Source: Verrucomicrobiaceae bacterium | GTDB lineage: Bacteria > Verrucomicrobiota > Verrucomicrobiia > Verrucomicrobiales > Verrucomicrobiaceae | DNA length: 64,000 nucleotides | Direction of reading: 5' to 3' | Assembly: GCA_016795375.1 (NCBI GenBank) | Contig: JAEUHJ010000153.1 | Location: 1 to 64,000, forward strand | Shown here: one piece after another, positions 54,894 to 63,459 of the stretch | Layout: each line of letters begins with the position of its first letter | Position numbering within the stretch: position 1 is the first letter of the stretch | Made by a program: the position numbers and the translations under genes | Notes under the pieces: generated by a model | Databases searched by the model: none | What the model was told of the DNA's origin: nothing | What the model saw: only the letters and a program-made list of their open reading frames with translations

Positions 54894-55652
54894 TCACAAA
54901 CCGGTCGGGTGATCGACAAATTCCCACGAGATGCCGAATTTTTGCTGGATGTGCGCGGCGAGCGCCTTCACGCCGAAGGTCTCGGTCGCGTAGTGACCGC
55001 CGTAGAGGATGTTGATGCCGAGTTCCTCAGCCAGCGTGTAACTCCAATGCGGGCCTTCACCGGTGATGAAGGTGTCGATGCCCGCCTTCGCCGCTGCGGC
55101 GACTTCCGACCCCGATCCGCCGGAGGAAATGCCGATCTTTTTCGTGATCTTCGGGCCTCCGGCGCAGACATGCACCGCGCTGCCACCGAGCGAGGTTTTG
55201 AACATCGTCACCAGCTCATCCAACGGCATCGCATGATCCACCGTCACGCCGATGGAGCTGCCTTTGTATTCCAAAAAGCCGCCGGTGGGCGTCAAACCGA
55301 GCGCCATGGCGATCTGCGCGTTGTTGCCGAGCGTCGGATGCACGTCGAGTGGCAGATGCACGCTGTAGATCGCGAGCCCGTTGTCGTGACAAAGCCGCAT
55401 CTTCTGAAACACCGGCCCTGTCCAGGGTTGCAGTCCGCTCCAGAACATGCCGTGGTGCACGAGGAGCAGATCCGCACGCATGGCGGCGGCCTTGTGCATC
55501 ACCGGCAGCGTCGCATCGACTGCGGCAACGATTTTAGTGACTTTGCCCTCACGGTTTTCGAGCTGGAGACCGTTCAAGGCGTTGCCGTAGTCCGCGATCT
55601 CCGCGATGCGCAGTTCGGTGTCGAGGTGGGAGACGAGGTCGGCGAGATTCAT
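54894..55652 (-). CDS. NIF3/YbgI-like dinuclear metal-centre protein
   Basis: 252 residues. Metal-binding residues are in LLLVHHGMFW (His-His) and a C-terminal LYGGHYATETFG (His and Glu), plus the conserved GNALNGLQLEN near the N-terminus and SVHLPLDVHPTLGNN. NIF3-family proteins form ring-shaped hexamers; some act as GTP cyclohydrolase-like or in metal handling, and the function is not settled. Divergent from the MCCF-type gene, with 39 bases between. Confidence 0.9.
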   Translation of the reverse strand: MNLADLVSHLDTELRIAEIADYGNALNGLQLENREGKVTKIVAAVDATLPVMHKAAAMRADLLLVHHGMFWSGLQPWTGPVFQKMRLCHDNGLAIYSVHLPLDVHPTLGNNAQIAMALGLTPTGGFLEYKGSSIGVTVDHAMPLDELVTMFKTSLGGSAVHVCAGGPKITKKIGISSGGSGSEVAAAAKAGIDTFITGEGPHWSYTLAEELGINILYGGHYATETFGVKALAAHIQQKFGISWEFVDHPTGL

Positions 55653-55691
55653 GCTGGACAGAAGATGTGGGGATTCGTTAGCATGCGCATC

Positions 55692-56456
55692 ATGTGCTGC
55701 TTCACTGGAAAAGTCGAGGAGGTCAAAAACACGCGCATCTTCGCGCGGCTGGGCGAACGCGGAAACCAGGTGCTGATCTATCAGATGGCGCTGAAAGCCG
55801 CCACGGATCTGGCGATGGTGCTGCCGATTCCGGTCAAAGCGGGCACGAGCGAGGACTCGGTGAAGTTTTTCGACTTCTCAAAGTATGACAGCGTCTTCGA
55901 CGACTTGTGGGAGCTATTTCCAGTCACCAACAGGTCAGCCGACCCCTTTGCTTTTACACATCCCGCTGCCGTTTCTGTGGAACGACGTTTGAAAGTCGTC
56001 TCCGTCGGCGCTTACGACGCGAGTTTTGTGCCGACGATCGCCGACTTCAGCCGGCTGGACGCGCGTTTCCGGCTGCCCGATGACTGCTGGAAGAAACTCC
56101 CAGGCTATGCGGACTTCGGCTTCGCCGTGTTCAAGCTGAAGCCGGGCAACGCGCAGGTGCATCCGATGGCGTTTTCATTTCCATCGGCACTGTCGGATAC
56201 GGTGTTCTTCCCGACGCTGCACATTCATGATGGTGAAGTGCATCCGAAGGAGACCTTTGATCACACGCTGTATCTGCAAGCTCCGGCGTCCAATCTATCG
56301 CGGGGTGGTTGGACTGAATCGCCCGCGCTGGCGGTCACCAAGGTCAAATGTGGCCTCACGCATGGCATGATCCGGCCGGAGTTGCATGTTTATCGTCAAT
56401 CCATGCTCGGTATCTTCGACAACGGCGATGTCGTGGCGAAAGTGCGCGCCGCCTGA
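55692..56456 (+). CDS. Conserved uncharacterised protein (MCCF-type N-terminus)
   Basis: 254 residues from ATG 55692 (MCCFTGKVEEV); an in-frame ATG at 55683 adds three. After the Cys-Cys pair the text TRIFARLGERGNQVLIYQMA, LAMVLPIPVKAGTSEDSV and WELFPV recalls proteins of this type that I know only as uncharacterised. If Met is removed, the N-terminal Cys would be exposed, as in Ntn hydrolases, which is speculative. No signal peptide. Divergent from the NIF3-like gene; gluQ follows by 11 bases. Confidence 0.6.
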   Translation: MCCFTGKVEEVKNTRIFARLGERGNQVLIYQMALKAATDLAMVLPIPVKAGTSEDSVKFFDFSKYDSVFDDLWELFPVTNRSADPFAFTHPAAVSVERRLKVVSVGAYDASFVPTIADFSRLDARFRLPDDCWKKLPGYADFGFAVFKLKPGNAQVHPMAFSFPSALSDTVFFPTLHIHDGEVHPKETFDHTLYLQAPASNLSRGGWTESPALAVTKVKCGLTHGMIRPELHVYRQSMLGIFDNGDVVAKVRAA

Positions 56457-56467
56457 ATCCGACACGC

Positions 56468-57298
56468 ATGCCTGAACTCACCCGTTTCGCCCCGAGTCCC
56501 ACCGGATGGTTGCATCTGGGACATGCGTATGCGGCGTTGTTTGCGCACGAACAAGCCGCAAGGGGGCGCTTCTTGATCCGCCTCGAAGACATCGACGGCA
56601 CTCGCGCACGCACCGAATACGAGGAGGCGATTTTTGAAGATCTCGCGTGGTTGGGATTAAATTGGGAGACGCCGGTGCGGCGGCAAAGCGATCACTTTGA
56701 CGATTACCGCGCCGCTTTGGCGAAGTTGGAGGCGCTCGACGTGCTCTATCCGTGCTTCTGCACGCGACGTGAGATTCAGGACGAAATCGCACGAGCTGGA
56801 AACGCGCCGCAGGGCCCGGACGGGCCGTTGTATCCCGGAATCTGCCGGAATCGCAGTGCGGCCGAGCGCGCGGAGCGCATCGCCGCCGGGGAGACGTATG
56901 CGCTGCGGCTGGACGTGGCGAAGGGGACAAAATTGGTGTGCAGCGAGCTTTTCTGGACGGATCGCGGGCGCGGCCGTTTCAAGGCGCAACCTGCGGTGTT
57001 TGGCGATGTCGTGCTCGCACGAAAGGACACGCCGGCGAGCTACCATCTCGCTGTTGTCGTGGACGACGCGCTGCAAGGCATCACGCTCGTGACACGCGGC
57101 GAGGATTTGCTGGAGGCGACGCATCTGCACCGCCTGCTTCAAGAGCTGCTCGTTCTGCCGGTGCCTGAATGGCATCACCACCGACTGATCACGGATGAAA
57201 CCGGCAAACGCCTGGCGAAACGTGATGACGCGCGCTCGTTGCGCAGCCTGCGCGCCGCAAGATGGACGCCGGAGCGGGTGAGAAAGGCGCTGCTATGA
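56468..57298 (+). CDS. gluQ: Glutamyl-Q tRNA(Asp) synthetase
   Basis: 276 residues from the ATG at 56468. Truncated GluRS-like enzyme: RFAPSPTGWLHLGHAYAAL (HIGH region), a zinc-binding set CFC...YPGIC, and KRLAKRD near the C-terminus in place of KMSKS. The anticodon-binding domain of true GluRS is missing, which defines GluQRS/YadB. It attaches glutamate to queuosine in tRNA(Asp). The end is flush with the convergent next gene (0 base gap). Confidence 0.93.
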   Translation: MPELTRFAPSPTGWLHLGHAYAALFAHEQAARGRFLIRLEDIDGTRARTEYEEAIFEDLAWLGLNWETPVRRQSDHFDDYRAALAKLEALDVLYPCFCTRREIQDEIARAGNAPQGPDGPLYPGICRNRSAAERAERIAAGETYALRLDVAKGTKLVCSELFWTDRGRGRFKAQPAVFGDVVLARKDTPASYHLAVVVDDALQGITLVTRGEDLLEATHLHRLLQELLVLPVPEWHHHRLITDETGKRLAKRDDARSLRSLRAARWTPERVRKALL

Positions 57299-58021
57299 TC
57301 AAAACACAAACGGCGGCGGCACGACCTGCACGCCGCCTCCGCCGAGGGGATTGCCCTTGGTTTCCTCGATCTCGGAGACGACGCCCTCTTTGAAACTGAC
57401 GCTGAGAGTGCCCACTTCGACCTTCACATAGATCACCGTCTGCACGAGCTGGCCAAAGGCGTTCGTCGTGGTCGTCGTCTGCGGCACCCGGTCGTAAATG
57501 CTGAACTCCAACCTCTCCTCGTTGCCTTGCGCGTTGACTTTCGCGCTGCTGCGCGAGGGTTTGCCGAGGGATGCCCTCACCTCCTGGCTGGTCATGCCGA
57601 GGGCGACCTGGCGCCTGTCGATCAACTCCGCGACTTTCTGCGCGCGCTCATGAAGTTTTTTGAGGTTCGCGGCGAGATTCGGATCGGCGGAGATCACATC
57701 CGACTGACGGACCCAACCGGCGACATCGCCATGACGCGCCCTGCCACGCACACGGTAGGCAGTATCTGACATCGCAACCAGCGTGACCAGGGTGCCAGGC
57801 GCAAAAGAGCCGAGCGCCCCCTGCAGCTTGCTATTGGGATAAACCGGCGCCTCGAGCCGCACCTTGACCACGACCGGCTTTGGCGTCATGCCCTCCACGG
57901 AGAACGACCCTGGGTCGAGGCTCTGAAGCGACGATTTGTTGCGGGGCGACGGGGTGACCAACTGCGCTTGCGACGCGTGCGTCACAAGCAGGATGAGTAG
58001 TATCGAGCGGATCGCTTTCAT
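57299..58021 (-). CDS. Exported SH3-like protein with SmpA/BamE-like part
   Basis: 240 residues with a signal peptide (AIRSILLILLVTHASQA). About 45-105: an SH3b-like domain (APVYPNSKLQGALGSFAPGT, then YRVRGRARHGDVAGWV). About 135-170: VALGMTSQEVRASLGKPSRS, the G-M-T-x-x-E-V-x-x-x-x-G-x-P motif of SmpA/BamE-like domains. Ends QVVPPPFVF, an aromatic C-terminus that may signal outer-membrane association. Role unknown. Divergent from hemL. Confidence 0.7.
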   Translation of the reverse strand: MKAIRSILLILLVTHASQAQLVTPSPRNKSSLQSLDPGSFSVEGMTPKPVVVKVRLEAPVYPNSKLQGALGSFAPGTLVTLVAMSDTAYRVRGRARHGDVAGWVRQSDVISADPNLAANLKKLHERAQKVAELIDRRQVALGMTSQEVRASLGKPSRSSAKVNAQGNEERLEFSIYDRVPQTTTTTNAFGQLVQTVIYVKVEVGTLSVSFKEGVVSEIEETKGNPLGGGGVQVVPPPFVF

Positions 58022-58123
58022 TGTCAGTGTGCCGGTTGGGATGAGGATACGCGACTCCGACGCCTCCGGGCAACCTTTTGTTCGACGGTCCCGCCCTCCC
58101 GCGTATTCCTTTTCATCTCAACC

Positions 58124-59410
58124 ATGCCCAACGGACCCTTTTCCACCAAGCTCTTCGACCTCGCCAAACAATACATCCCTGGCGGCGTGAATTCGCCCGT
58201 GCGCGCCTTCCGTAATGTCGGCGGCGATCCGTTTTTTGTGAAGCGCGCCAAGGGCTGCCGCATCTACGACGTCGATGACCGCTGCATGATCGACTACATC
58301 GGCACCTGGGGGCCGGCGATCCTCGGCCATGCGCCGATTCCGGTCATCGAGGCCATTCACCGCGCCGCGAAGGAAGGGGTCAGCTTTGGCATCCCGAATT
58401 TGTATGAGGTCGAGATGGCCAAAACGATCTGCGAATGGGTGCCGAGCATCCAGAAGGTCCGCATGGTCAGCAGCGGCACGGAGGCGACGATGAGCGCCAT
58501 CCGCCTGGCGCGTGGTTTCACGAAGCGCGACCGGCTTGTGAAGTTCGACGGCTGCTACCACGGCCACAGCGACAGCCTGCTCGTCGCCGCAGGCAGCGGA
58601 GCGCTCACGCATGGCAATCCGGACAGCGCCGGCGTGCCGAAGAACTTCGCGGAACTCACCAGCGTGCTGCCTTTCAACGACGAGGCCGCGCTGGAGGGGT
58701 TGTTTGAGAAACAAGGCAACGAAATCGCCTGCGTGATCGTCGAGCCGTATCCGGCGAATGCGGGCCTCATCCTGCCAAAGCCAGGCTTCTTGCAAAAACT
58801 ACGCGACATCACGACGAAGTACGGCGCGTTGCTCATTTTCGATGAGGTGATGACCGGATTCCGCCTCGCCAAGGGCGGCGTGCAAGAGCTGGAGAAGATC
58901 ACGCCGGATCTGACCTGCCTCGGCAAGGTCATAGGCGGTGGTTTGCCCGTCGGTGCCTTTGGTGGCCGCGTCGACATCATGGACTACCTCGCGCCGCTCG
59001 GTCCGGTGTATCAGGCGGGCACGCTGAGCGGCAGCCCCGTGGCGCTCGCCGCCGGTCTCGCACAACTGCGCGAACTGGAAAAGCTCAACGGCTATGCGTT
59101 GCTCGAAAATCTCGGCCAGATCATGGAAACCGCCGTGCTCGACGTGCTGAAGAAGAAGGGCCTCAACTACCGCTGGTATCGCAAAGGCAGCATGTTCTGC
59201 CTGTTCTTCACCGAAACGGAGGTTCACAGCCTGCAAGACGCCAAAACGTCCGATCTCACCGCCTTCCGCAAGTTCTTCCACCACTGCCTCGACAACGGCG
59301 TGTACTTCGCGCCCAGCCAGTTCGAGACCGGCTTCATCAGCATGGCCCACAGCAAGGAAGACCTCGAACAAACCGCCGAAGTCGCTGCTGCGGCGCTGGC
59401 GGCTCTTTAA
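58124..59410 (+). CDS. hemL: Glutamate-1-semialdehyde 2,1-aminomutase
   Basis: 428 residues. PLP-enzyme motifs: YIGTWGPAILGH, SSGTEATMSAIRLARG, HGHSDS, FDEVMTGFR and the PLP lysine in LGKVIGGGLPVGAFGG. It makes 5-aminolevulinate in the C5 route to haem, with GluTR (not seen here). The ATG 58124 lies 102 bases from the divergent SH3-like gene. Confidence 0.96.
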   Translation: MPNGPFSTKLFDLAKQYIPGGVNSPVRAFRNVGGDPFFVKRAKGCRIYDVDDRCMIDYIGTWGPAILGHAPIPVIEAIHRAAKEGVSFGIPNLYEVEMAKTICEWVPSIQKVRMVSSGTEATMSAIRLARGFTKRDRLVKFDGCYHGHSDSLLVAAGSGALTHGNPDSAGVPKNFAELTSVLPFNDEAALEGLFEKQGNEIACVIVEPYPANAGLILPKPGFLQKLRDITTKYGALLIFDEVMTGFRLAKGGVQELEKITPDLTCLGKVIGGGLPVGAFGGRVDIMDYLAPLGPVYQAGTLSGSPVALAAGLAQLRELEKLNGYALLENLGQIMETAVLDVLKKKGLNYRWYRKGSMFCLFFTETEVHSLQDAKTSDLTAFRKFFHHCLDNGVYFAPSQFETGFISMAHSKEDLEQTAEVAAAALAAL

Positions 59411-59419
59411 TTCGCCTTT

Positions 59420-59767
59420 ATGTCCTCGCCTCGCTTCGCCGTCGCCCAGCTCGATGAAATCACGCCCACGCCCTGTCCCTGCGGCCAGGCGCGGCGCGCG
59501 TTCAAGGAAGACTGGAACACCCTGGCCACCGTGCATCTCACCGACATCCACGCGGATTCGAAGGCGCATTGGCACGAGAAGATGACGGAGATTTACATCG
59601 TCCTTGAAGGCGAAGGCCATTTGGAGGCCGACGGCCAGATCATTCCGCTCAAGCCGATGACCACCGTCATGATCCGGCCCGGTTGTGTGCATCGCGCGGT
59701 CGGCAAACTGAAGATCATCAACGTGCCCATGCCGCCGTTCGATCCGGCGGATGAGTTCGAGATGTGA
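59420..59767 (+). CDS. Small cupin-domain protein
   Basis: 115 residues, 9 bases after hemL. Cupin motif 1 as HWHEKMTEIYIVLEGEGHLEA (His, His, Glu) and motif 2 as IRPGCVHRAVG (His). An N-terminal CPCGQ pair of Cys is unusual for the fold. Possible sugar-isomerase or regulatory role; nothing specific can be said. A hairpin repeat lies 7 bases after its stop. Confidence 0.85.
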   Translation: MSSPRFAVAQLDEITPTPCPCGQARRAFKEDWNTLATVHLTDIHADSKAHWHEKMTEIYIVLEGEGHLEADGQIIPLKPMTTVMIRPGCVHRAVGKLKIINVPMPPFDPADEFEM

Positions 59768-59774
59768 TGAGGTC

Positions 59775-59801
59775 GTGACACGGGCTGCCAGCCTGTGTCA
59801 C
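59775..59801 (+). repeat. Intergenic hairpin repeat (type D)
   Basis: GTGACACGGGCT (59775-59786) and AGCCTGTGTCAC (59790-59801) pair over 12 bases with one G-T wobble, and a GCC loop. It lies between two + strand genes, 7 bases after the cupin stop. No T-run follows. Confidence 0.65.
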
Positions 59802-59853
59802 ATCGGACGGCTAAATGCTCGCTTTCAGCGACGTTCATGATTTGATCTCCGCC

Positions 59854-61059
59854 ATGAAGACGCTGCCCATCCTGCTCACCGCCCTTTTGCCGGCACTTCT
59901 GCTGGCTGAAACGCCCGCGAAGCCGAAAAAGCCAGCCTCGTCGCAGCCGGAAGGCTTTCACGAGATGAAGATTGGTGACCCGGCGCCGGATTTCGATCTG
60001 ACCGGCATCGACGAGGAGAAACACACACTGAAGGACTACGCGGACGCCGATCTGCTCATGATAGCCTTTCTCAGCAACCACTGCCCGACCTCGCAGGCGG
60101 TGGAAGGGCGCATCAAGAAGCTGGTGAAGGGGTTCAAAGGCAAAGGACTCAAGGTGGTGGCGATCAATCCAAACGATCCGGCGGCTCTGCGGCCCGATGA
60201 GCTCGGTTATTCGAAGTACAACGACAGCTTCCCCGAAATGAAGAGCCACGCGAAGGAGCAGGATTTCAATTTCCCTTATCTCTACGACGGCGACACGCAG
60301 AAAACGGCTCTCGCCTACGGCTGCCTGGCCACGCCCCATGTATTCATCTTCGACAAGGAGCGCAAACTTCGCTATCAGGGTCGTCTCGATGATTCTCGTT
60401 ATGCTGACGAAGCCACGGTGACCGCGCCCGATGCGCGCAACGCGATTCTGGCCCTGTTGGAAGGCAAACCGGTGCCTGTGGCCGAAACGAAGCCGCATGG
60501 CTGCTCGACGAAGTGGATCGACAAGCGCGGAGCGATCGCCGCCGACAACGAAAAATGGGAGAAGGGCGAGGTGGAGGTCGAAGTGATCGACGCGAAGGGC
60601 ATCGCCGCGTTGCGGAAGAACAACACGAAGAAAGTCCGCCTCTTCAACGTCTGGGCCACATGGTGCGGTCCGTGTGTGAAGGAATTCCCCGAACTTGTCG
60701 CCACGCAGCGGAAGTTCGGCCTGCGTGATTTTGAACTGATCACCATCAGCATGGACGATCCGAAGGAAATGGCCGCGGTGAGAGCCTTCCTCGAAAAGCA
60801 CAACGCCATCGTGCCGGACAAACTGAAGCCTTCTTTGAAAGCCGAGGGCCGCAAAGGCAACGCCTACATTTTCAACGAAGCCAGCAGCGAGGCGCTGATG
60901 CAGGCGCTCGACTCCGAATGGCCCGGACCGATCCCGCACACGCTCGTCGTCGCCCCCGACGGCGAGGTCATCTTCCGCCACAACGGTGAAATCGACGGCG
61001 ACGAGTTACGCGCGAAGATTCTGGAGCACATGGGCCGGTTCTATGTGCCGGGGCAGTAG
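59854..61059 (+). CDS. Exported protein with redoxin and TlpA-like thioredoxin domains
   Basis: 401 residues from the ATG at 59854, with a signal peptide (LPILLTALLPALLLAE). Domain 1 (about 40-220): IGDPAPDFDLTGIDEEK, then SNHCPTSQ, the AhpC/TSA-like site with only one Cys (CPTS). Domain 2 (about 230-401): WATWCGPCVKEFP, a CxxC TlpA-like thioredoxin. The two domains together suggest a periplasmic thiol reductant or peroxidase pair in one chain. Partners are not visible in the window. Confidence 0.88.
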   Translation: MKTLPILLTALLPALLLAETPAKPKKPASSQPEGFHEMKIGDPAPDFDLTGIDEEKHTLKDYADADLLMIAFLSNHCPTSQAVEGRIKKLVKGFKGKGLKVVAINPNDPAALRPDELGYSKYNDSFPEMKSHAKEQDFNFPYLYDGDTQKTALAYGCLATPHVFIFDKERKLRYQGRLDDSRYADEATVTAPDARNAILALLEGKPVPVAETKPHGCSTKWIDKRGAIAADNEKWEKGEVEVEVIDAKGIAALRKNNTKKVRLFNVWATWCGPCVKEFPELVATQRKFGLRDFELITISMDDPKEMAAVRAFLEKHNAIVPDKLKPSLKAEGRKGNAYIFNEASSEALMQALDSEWPGPIPHTLVVAPDGEVIFRHNGEIDGDELRAKILEHMGRFYVPGQ

Positions 61060-61063
61060 CCGG

Positions 61064-61104
61064 ACGTGTCGCTTGCAACGCATCCATCAGAGCAAGCGGG
61101 ACGT
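61064..61104. repeat. Intergenic inverted repeat (type E)
   Basis: Arms ACGTGTCGCTTGC (61064-61076) and GCAAGCGGGACGT (61092-61104) are inverted copies with two mismatches and a 15-base spacer. It occupies the convergent gap between the thioredoxin-domain gene and the M23 peptidase, 4 bases after the first stop and 11 before the second. The arms are not palindromic themselves. Confidence 0.6.
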
Positions 61105-61115
61105 TCGTGCCGCGG

Positions 61116-62129
61116 TCAAAACAGGCCGCACGCCAGCTTGATGAACCGCAATCCTTCAGTCGTCAGCTTGCCCGTGCTGCCACTGCCGGTCACGCAACCG
61201 CGGGTGTGCGTGTAATGCGGGATGCCGGCGTCTTTCACCCACGTCACCACGGGCTGTGAGACGGGCGAGTTCGACGCTTTGACAGCCAGCGGCAGCCCCC
61301 AGCGACTGAAGGTGACCTCCCAGGCGGCCGGTTTGCCCGCCGGACGTTCGCCATCGAGCAGCCAGGGGTAATTTTTGAGGATTTCCATCTCCGCGACACC
61401 TGGCACGGCCACGCGATAACCGCTCTCTGTCGCACGCACGATACCGGCGCCGTTGACGGCCGGATTTCTCCGCTGCGCGAGGTAGAACGCCTGCAAATCG
61501 AGGCCGATGAGGTTCAGGCCGTTGAACACGCCGTGAGGATTGGGCGTGGCAAAATTCGCCGCATGCCACACATCGAAGCGGCTGGAGAGAAAAAGATTCA
61601 GCTCCACATGCACATGCGCACGGCGCTGGTCGATGCCGCTGCCGGTGTGGCCAAGGAGGCCAAGCACCGAACCTGCCTTGAGCTGCTGCCCGGACGAGAC
61701 ACGCGACTCCCGCAGGTGCGCGTAGAGGGAGTAAAACGAGCCCTGGCCCCAGTCGTGCCGCACGACGACGTAGCGGCCGTAGTTGCTCAGATTCGGTGCG
61801 GCGGTGGAATATGCCACGACACCATCGGCGATGGCTCGCACCTCGTCGAGCGGACCGCCCTGGGCATCCCGTCTCAGCGGCTTGATGTCCAGCCCCTCGT
61901 GGAACCGCGCATAGGCGATGCTTTTCCCGAAGCGCCGCGGATCGCGCACGAAGCCGAACTGCCCGCCCTCCCAGGGTGTGGTCTTCTCACCCTCGAAGTT
62001 GCGGTCAACGAACTGAAAAAACGCGGACGGCTGGTCAAAGAGCGCCTGGTTGTCCGTCGGCAGCACGAGATTTTGCGCGTGAGCCGCGAAGGAGGCCAGC
62101 AAAAGCGGGGTGAGGAGGAGACGTTTCAT
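61116..62129 (-). CDS. Secreted M23-family metallopeptidase
   Basis: 337 residues with a Sec signal (RLLLTPLLLASFAAHA). Peptidase M23 (LytM) site: YARFHEGLDIKP (zinc His and Asp), SLYAHLRES and RAHVHVELN (H-x-H). It likely cuts peptidoglycan cross-links or acts as an endopeptidase activator in the periplasm. The C-terminal 100 residues (about 230-337) are an extra domain of unknown type. It overlaps the lipoprotein gene by 4 bases. Confidence 0.92.
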   Translation of the reverse strand: MKRLLLTPLLLASFAAHAQNLVLPTDNQALFDQPSAFFQFVDRNFEGEKTTPWEGGQFGFVRDPRRFGKSIAYARFHEGLDIKPLRRDAQGGPLDEVRAIADGVVAYSTAAPNLSNYGRYVVVRHDWGQGSFYSLYAHLRESRVSSGQQLKAGSVLGLLGHTGSGIDQRRAHVHVELNLFLSSRFDVWHAANFATPNPHGVFNGLNLIGLDLQAFYLAQRRNPAVNGAGIVRATESGYRVAVPGVAEMEILKNYPWLLDGERPAGKPAAWEVTFSRWGLPLAVKASNSPVSQPVVTWVKDAGIPHYTHTRGCVTGSGSTGKLTTEGLRFIKLACGLF

Positions 62130-62782
62130 CGGGCGCCGGGCGTTTTGAAGCCTTCCAGCGGGATGTCGCGGGTCCTCGGCACCGGGCGGACAATGCCGCG
62201 CTCCAGGTCGCGCTGCGCGGCCTTCTCCGCAGCCTCGGCTTCCTTCGCGACGCGACGGGCGTTGAGTTTCTCCTTGTCCGTGGAGGGCAGCATGTCCATC
62301 CAGCGGGAGGAGGACTTCAGGCGGTTGAGGCGCGGATAAAACTTGTCCATCTCCTTGATGGTCTCATCCGAGACACCGCGCCAGATGGTGAAGCGTCCGT
62401 CGGTCACGGGCTGGTCCAGTTCCACCATGTCCACCGGCACCGCGTTGATCATCGTCAGGATGATCATTCCCTGATTCAGACGGGAGGCGGCCTCCAGGTA
62501 GTTTTTTCCCTTGGCATCGAGTTGAAGGAGCAGGCCGTTGCCCTGGCCGTCCTCGGCGGGAAAGGGCTGGAAAGCGGCGATGCTGCGCTGGCTGAACTCC
62601 GGCACTTTTTTGAAGGTCATCTCCTGCCCGCCGATGGGCAGGCGCATGATCTCGGCGGGATGTTCGATCGCGTCGGTCTGCACATGGCAAGTGATCAGCA
62701 CCTTGTTCTCCCGGAATATCTCGCAGCCGGTCAGCAGGGCGCAGACCGCGATCATCGGCAGGAGGTGCGAAAGTTTTCTCAT
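62126..62782 (-). CDS. Lipoprotein of unknown function
   Basis: 218 residues from the ATG at 62782. N-terminus MRKLSHLLPMIAVCALLTGCE is a lipoprotein signal with lipobox LLTGC. The mature protein contains PIGGQEMTFKKVPEFSQRS and MIILTMINAVPVDMV. The C-terminus is charged (KEAEAAEKAAQRDLERG). Its 4-base overlap with the M23 gene suggests that the two act together at the envelope, for example as peptidase and partner. Confidence 0.7.
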   Translation of the reverse strand: MRKLSHLLPMIAVCALLTGCEIFRENKVLITCHVQTDAIEHPAEIMRLPIGGQEMTFKKVPEFSQRSIAAFQPFPAEDGQGNGLLLQLDAKGKNYLEAASRLNQGMIILTMINAVPVDMVELDQPVTDGRFTIWRGVSDETIKEMDKFYPRLNRLKSSSRWMDMLPSTDKEKLNARRVAKEAEAAEKAAQRDLERGIVRPVPRTRDIPLEGFKTPGAR

Positions 62783-62860
62783 GCGCGCATCAAACCAAAG
62801 CCGCGCCCGCTTTGCAACCCTGGAGGCGTGAACCGCCGCAAAACCTGCGCGGAGGCAGAT

Positions 62861-62866
62861 TTGACA
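62861..62866 (+). promoter_or_regulatory. Possible -35 element upstream of pyrR
   Basis: TTGACA, perfect -35 consensus, 42 bases before the pyrR start. A good -10 at the right spacing is not clear (around 62884), so only the -35 is suggestive. Confidence 0.3.
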
Positions 62867-62907
62867 AGGCCGCGAATCACCGGACTGTCCGCGCACGATT
62901 TCCCGCC

Positions 62908-63459
62908 ATGCCCGCAGACGAACGCACCCTCCTCACCAAGGCCCGGATGGCCGAAGGGGTCGCCGCTTTGGCAAAAAGCATCTGCTCGGCGAACGCGGGC
63001 GCGGCCAGCATCGCGCTCGTCGGCATCCACACCCGCGGCGTGCCGCTGGCAAAACGGATCGCCGCCGAGATGGGAAAGAATGGCGGCGTGAAGGCCCTCA
63101 TCGGCACCATCGACATCACGCAGTATCGCGATGACCTGGACACTTTCCAGATGGTGCCGAAGCTCGAAGGCTCCGACATCCCCTTCGACATCGACGACCT
63201 CACCGTGGTGCTCTGCGACGAGGTCATCTTTACCGGTCGCAGTGTGCGCGCCGCGCTGGATGAACTGCTGAATTTCGGCCGCCCGAAACGCGTGCAGCTC
63301 GCCGTGCTCGTCGATCGCTGTGGCCGCGAGCTGCCGGTGCAGCCGGATTTTTCAGCCCTCAAGATCACCCTGGCTCCCGGCGAGCGTGTCGCCGTCCGTT
63401 TTGAAGAAGTGGACGGCCAGGACTCCTGCACCGTGCAAACTCAGGCTCCCACCCGATGA
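62908..63459 (+). CDS. pyrR: PyrR: pyrimidine operon regulator / uracil phosphoribosyltransferase family
   Basis: 183 residues. PRPP-binding loop VVLCDEVIFTGRSVRAALD (about 109), LVGIHTRGVPLAKRI and the basic patch near the N-terminus are PyrR features; TIDITQYRDDL matches too. In Bacillus PyrR binds pyr mRNA and also makes UMP. Here pyrB follows with an ATGA overlap, the classic pyrRB order. No clear PyrR-binding RNA stem (anti-antiterminator) is visible in the 125 bases upstream. Confidence 0.92.
   Translation: MPADERTLLTKARMAEGVAALAKSICSANAGAASIALVGIHTRGVPLAKRIAAEMGKNGGVKALIGTIDITQYRDDLDTFQMVPKLEGSDIPFDIDDLTVVLCDEVIFTGRSVRAALDELLNFGRPKRVQLAVLVDRCGRELPVQPDFSALKITLAPGERVAVRFEEVDGQDSCTVQTQAPTR

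Noticed and set aside
62783-62907. PyrR attenuator or riboswitch in the pyrR leader
   Set aside because: No alternative stems, no terminator T-run and no PyrR-binding loop could be seen by eye.
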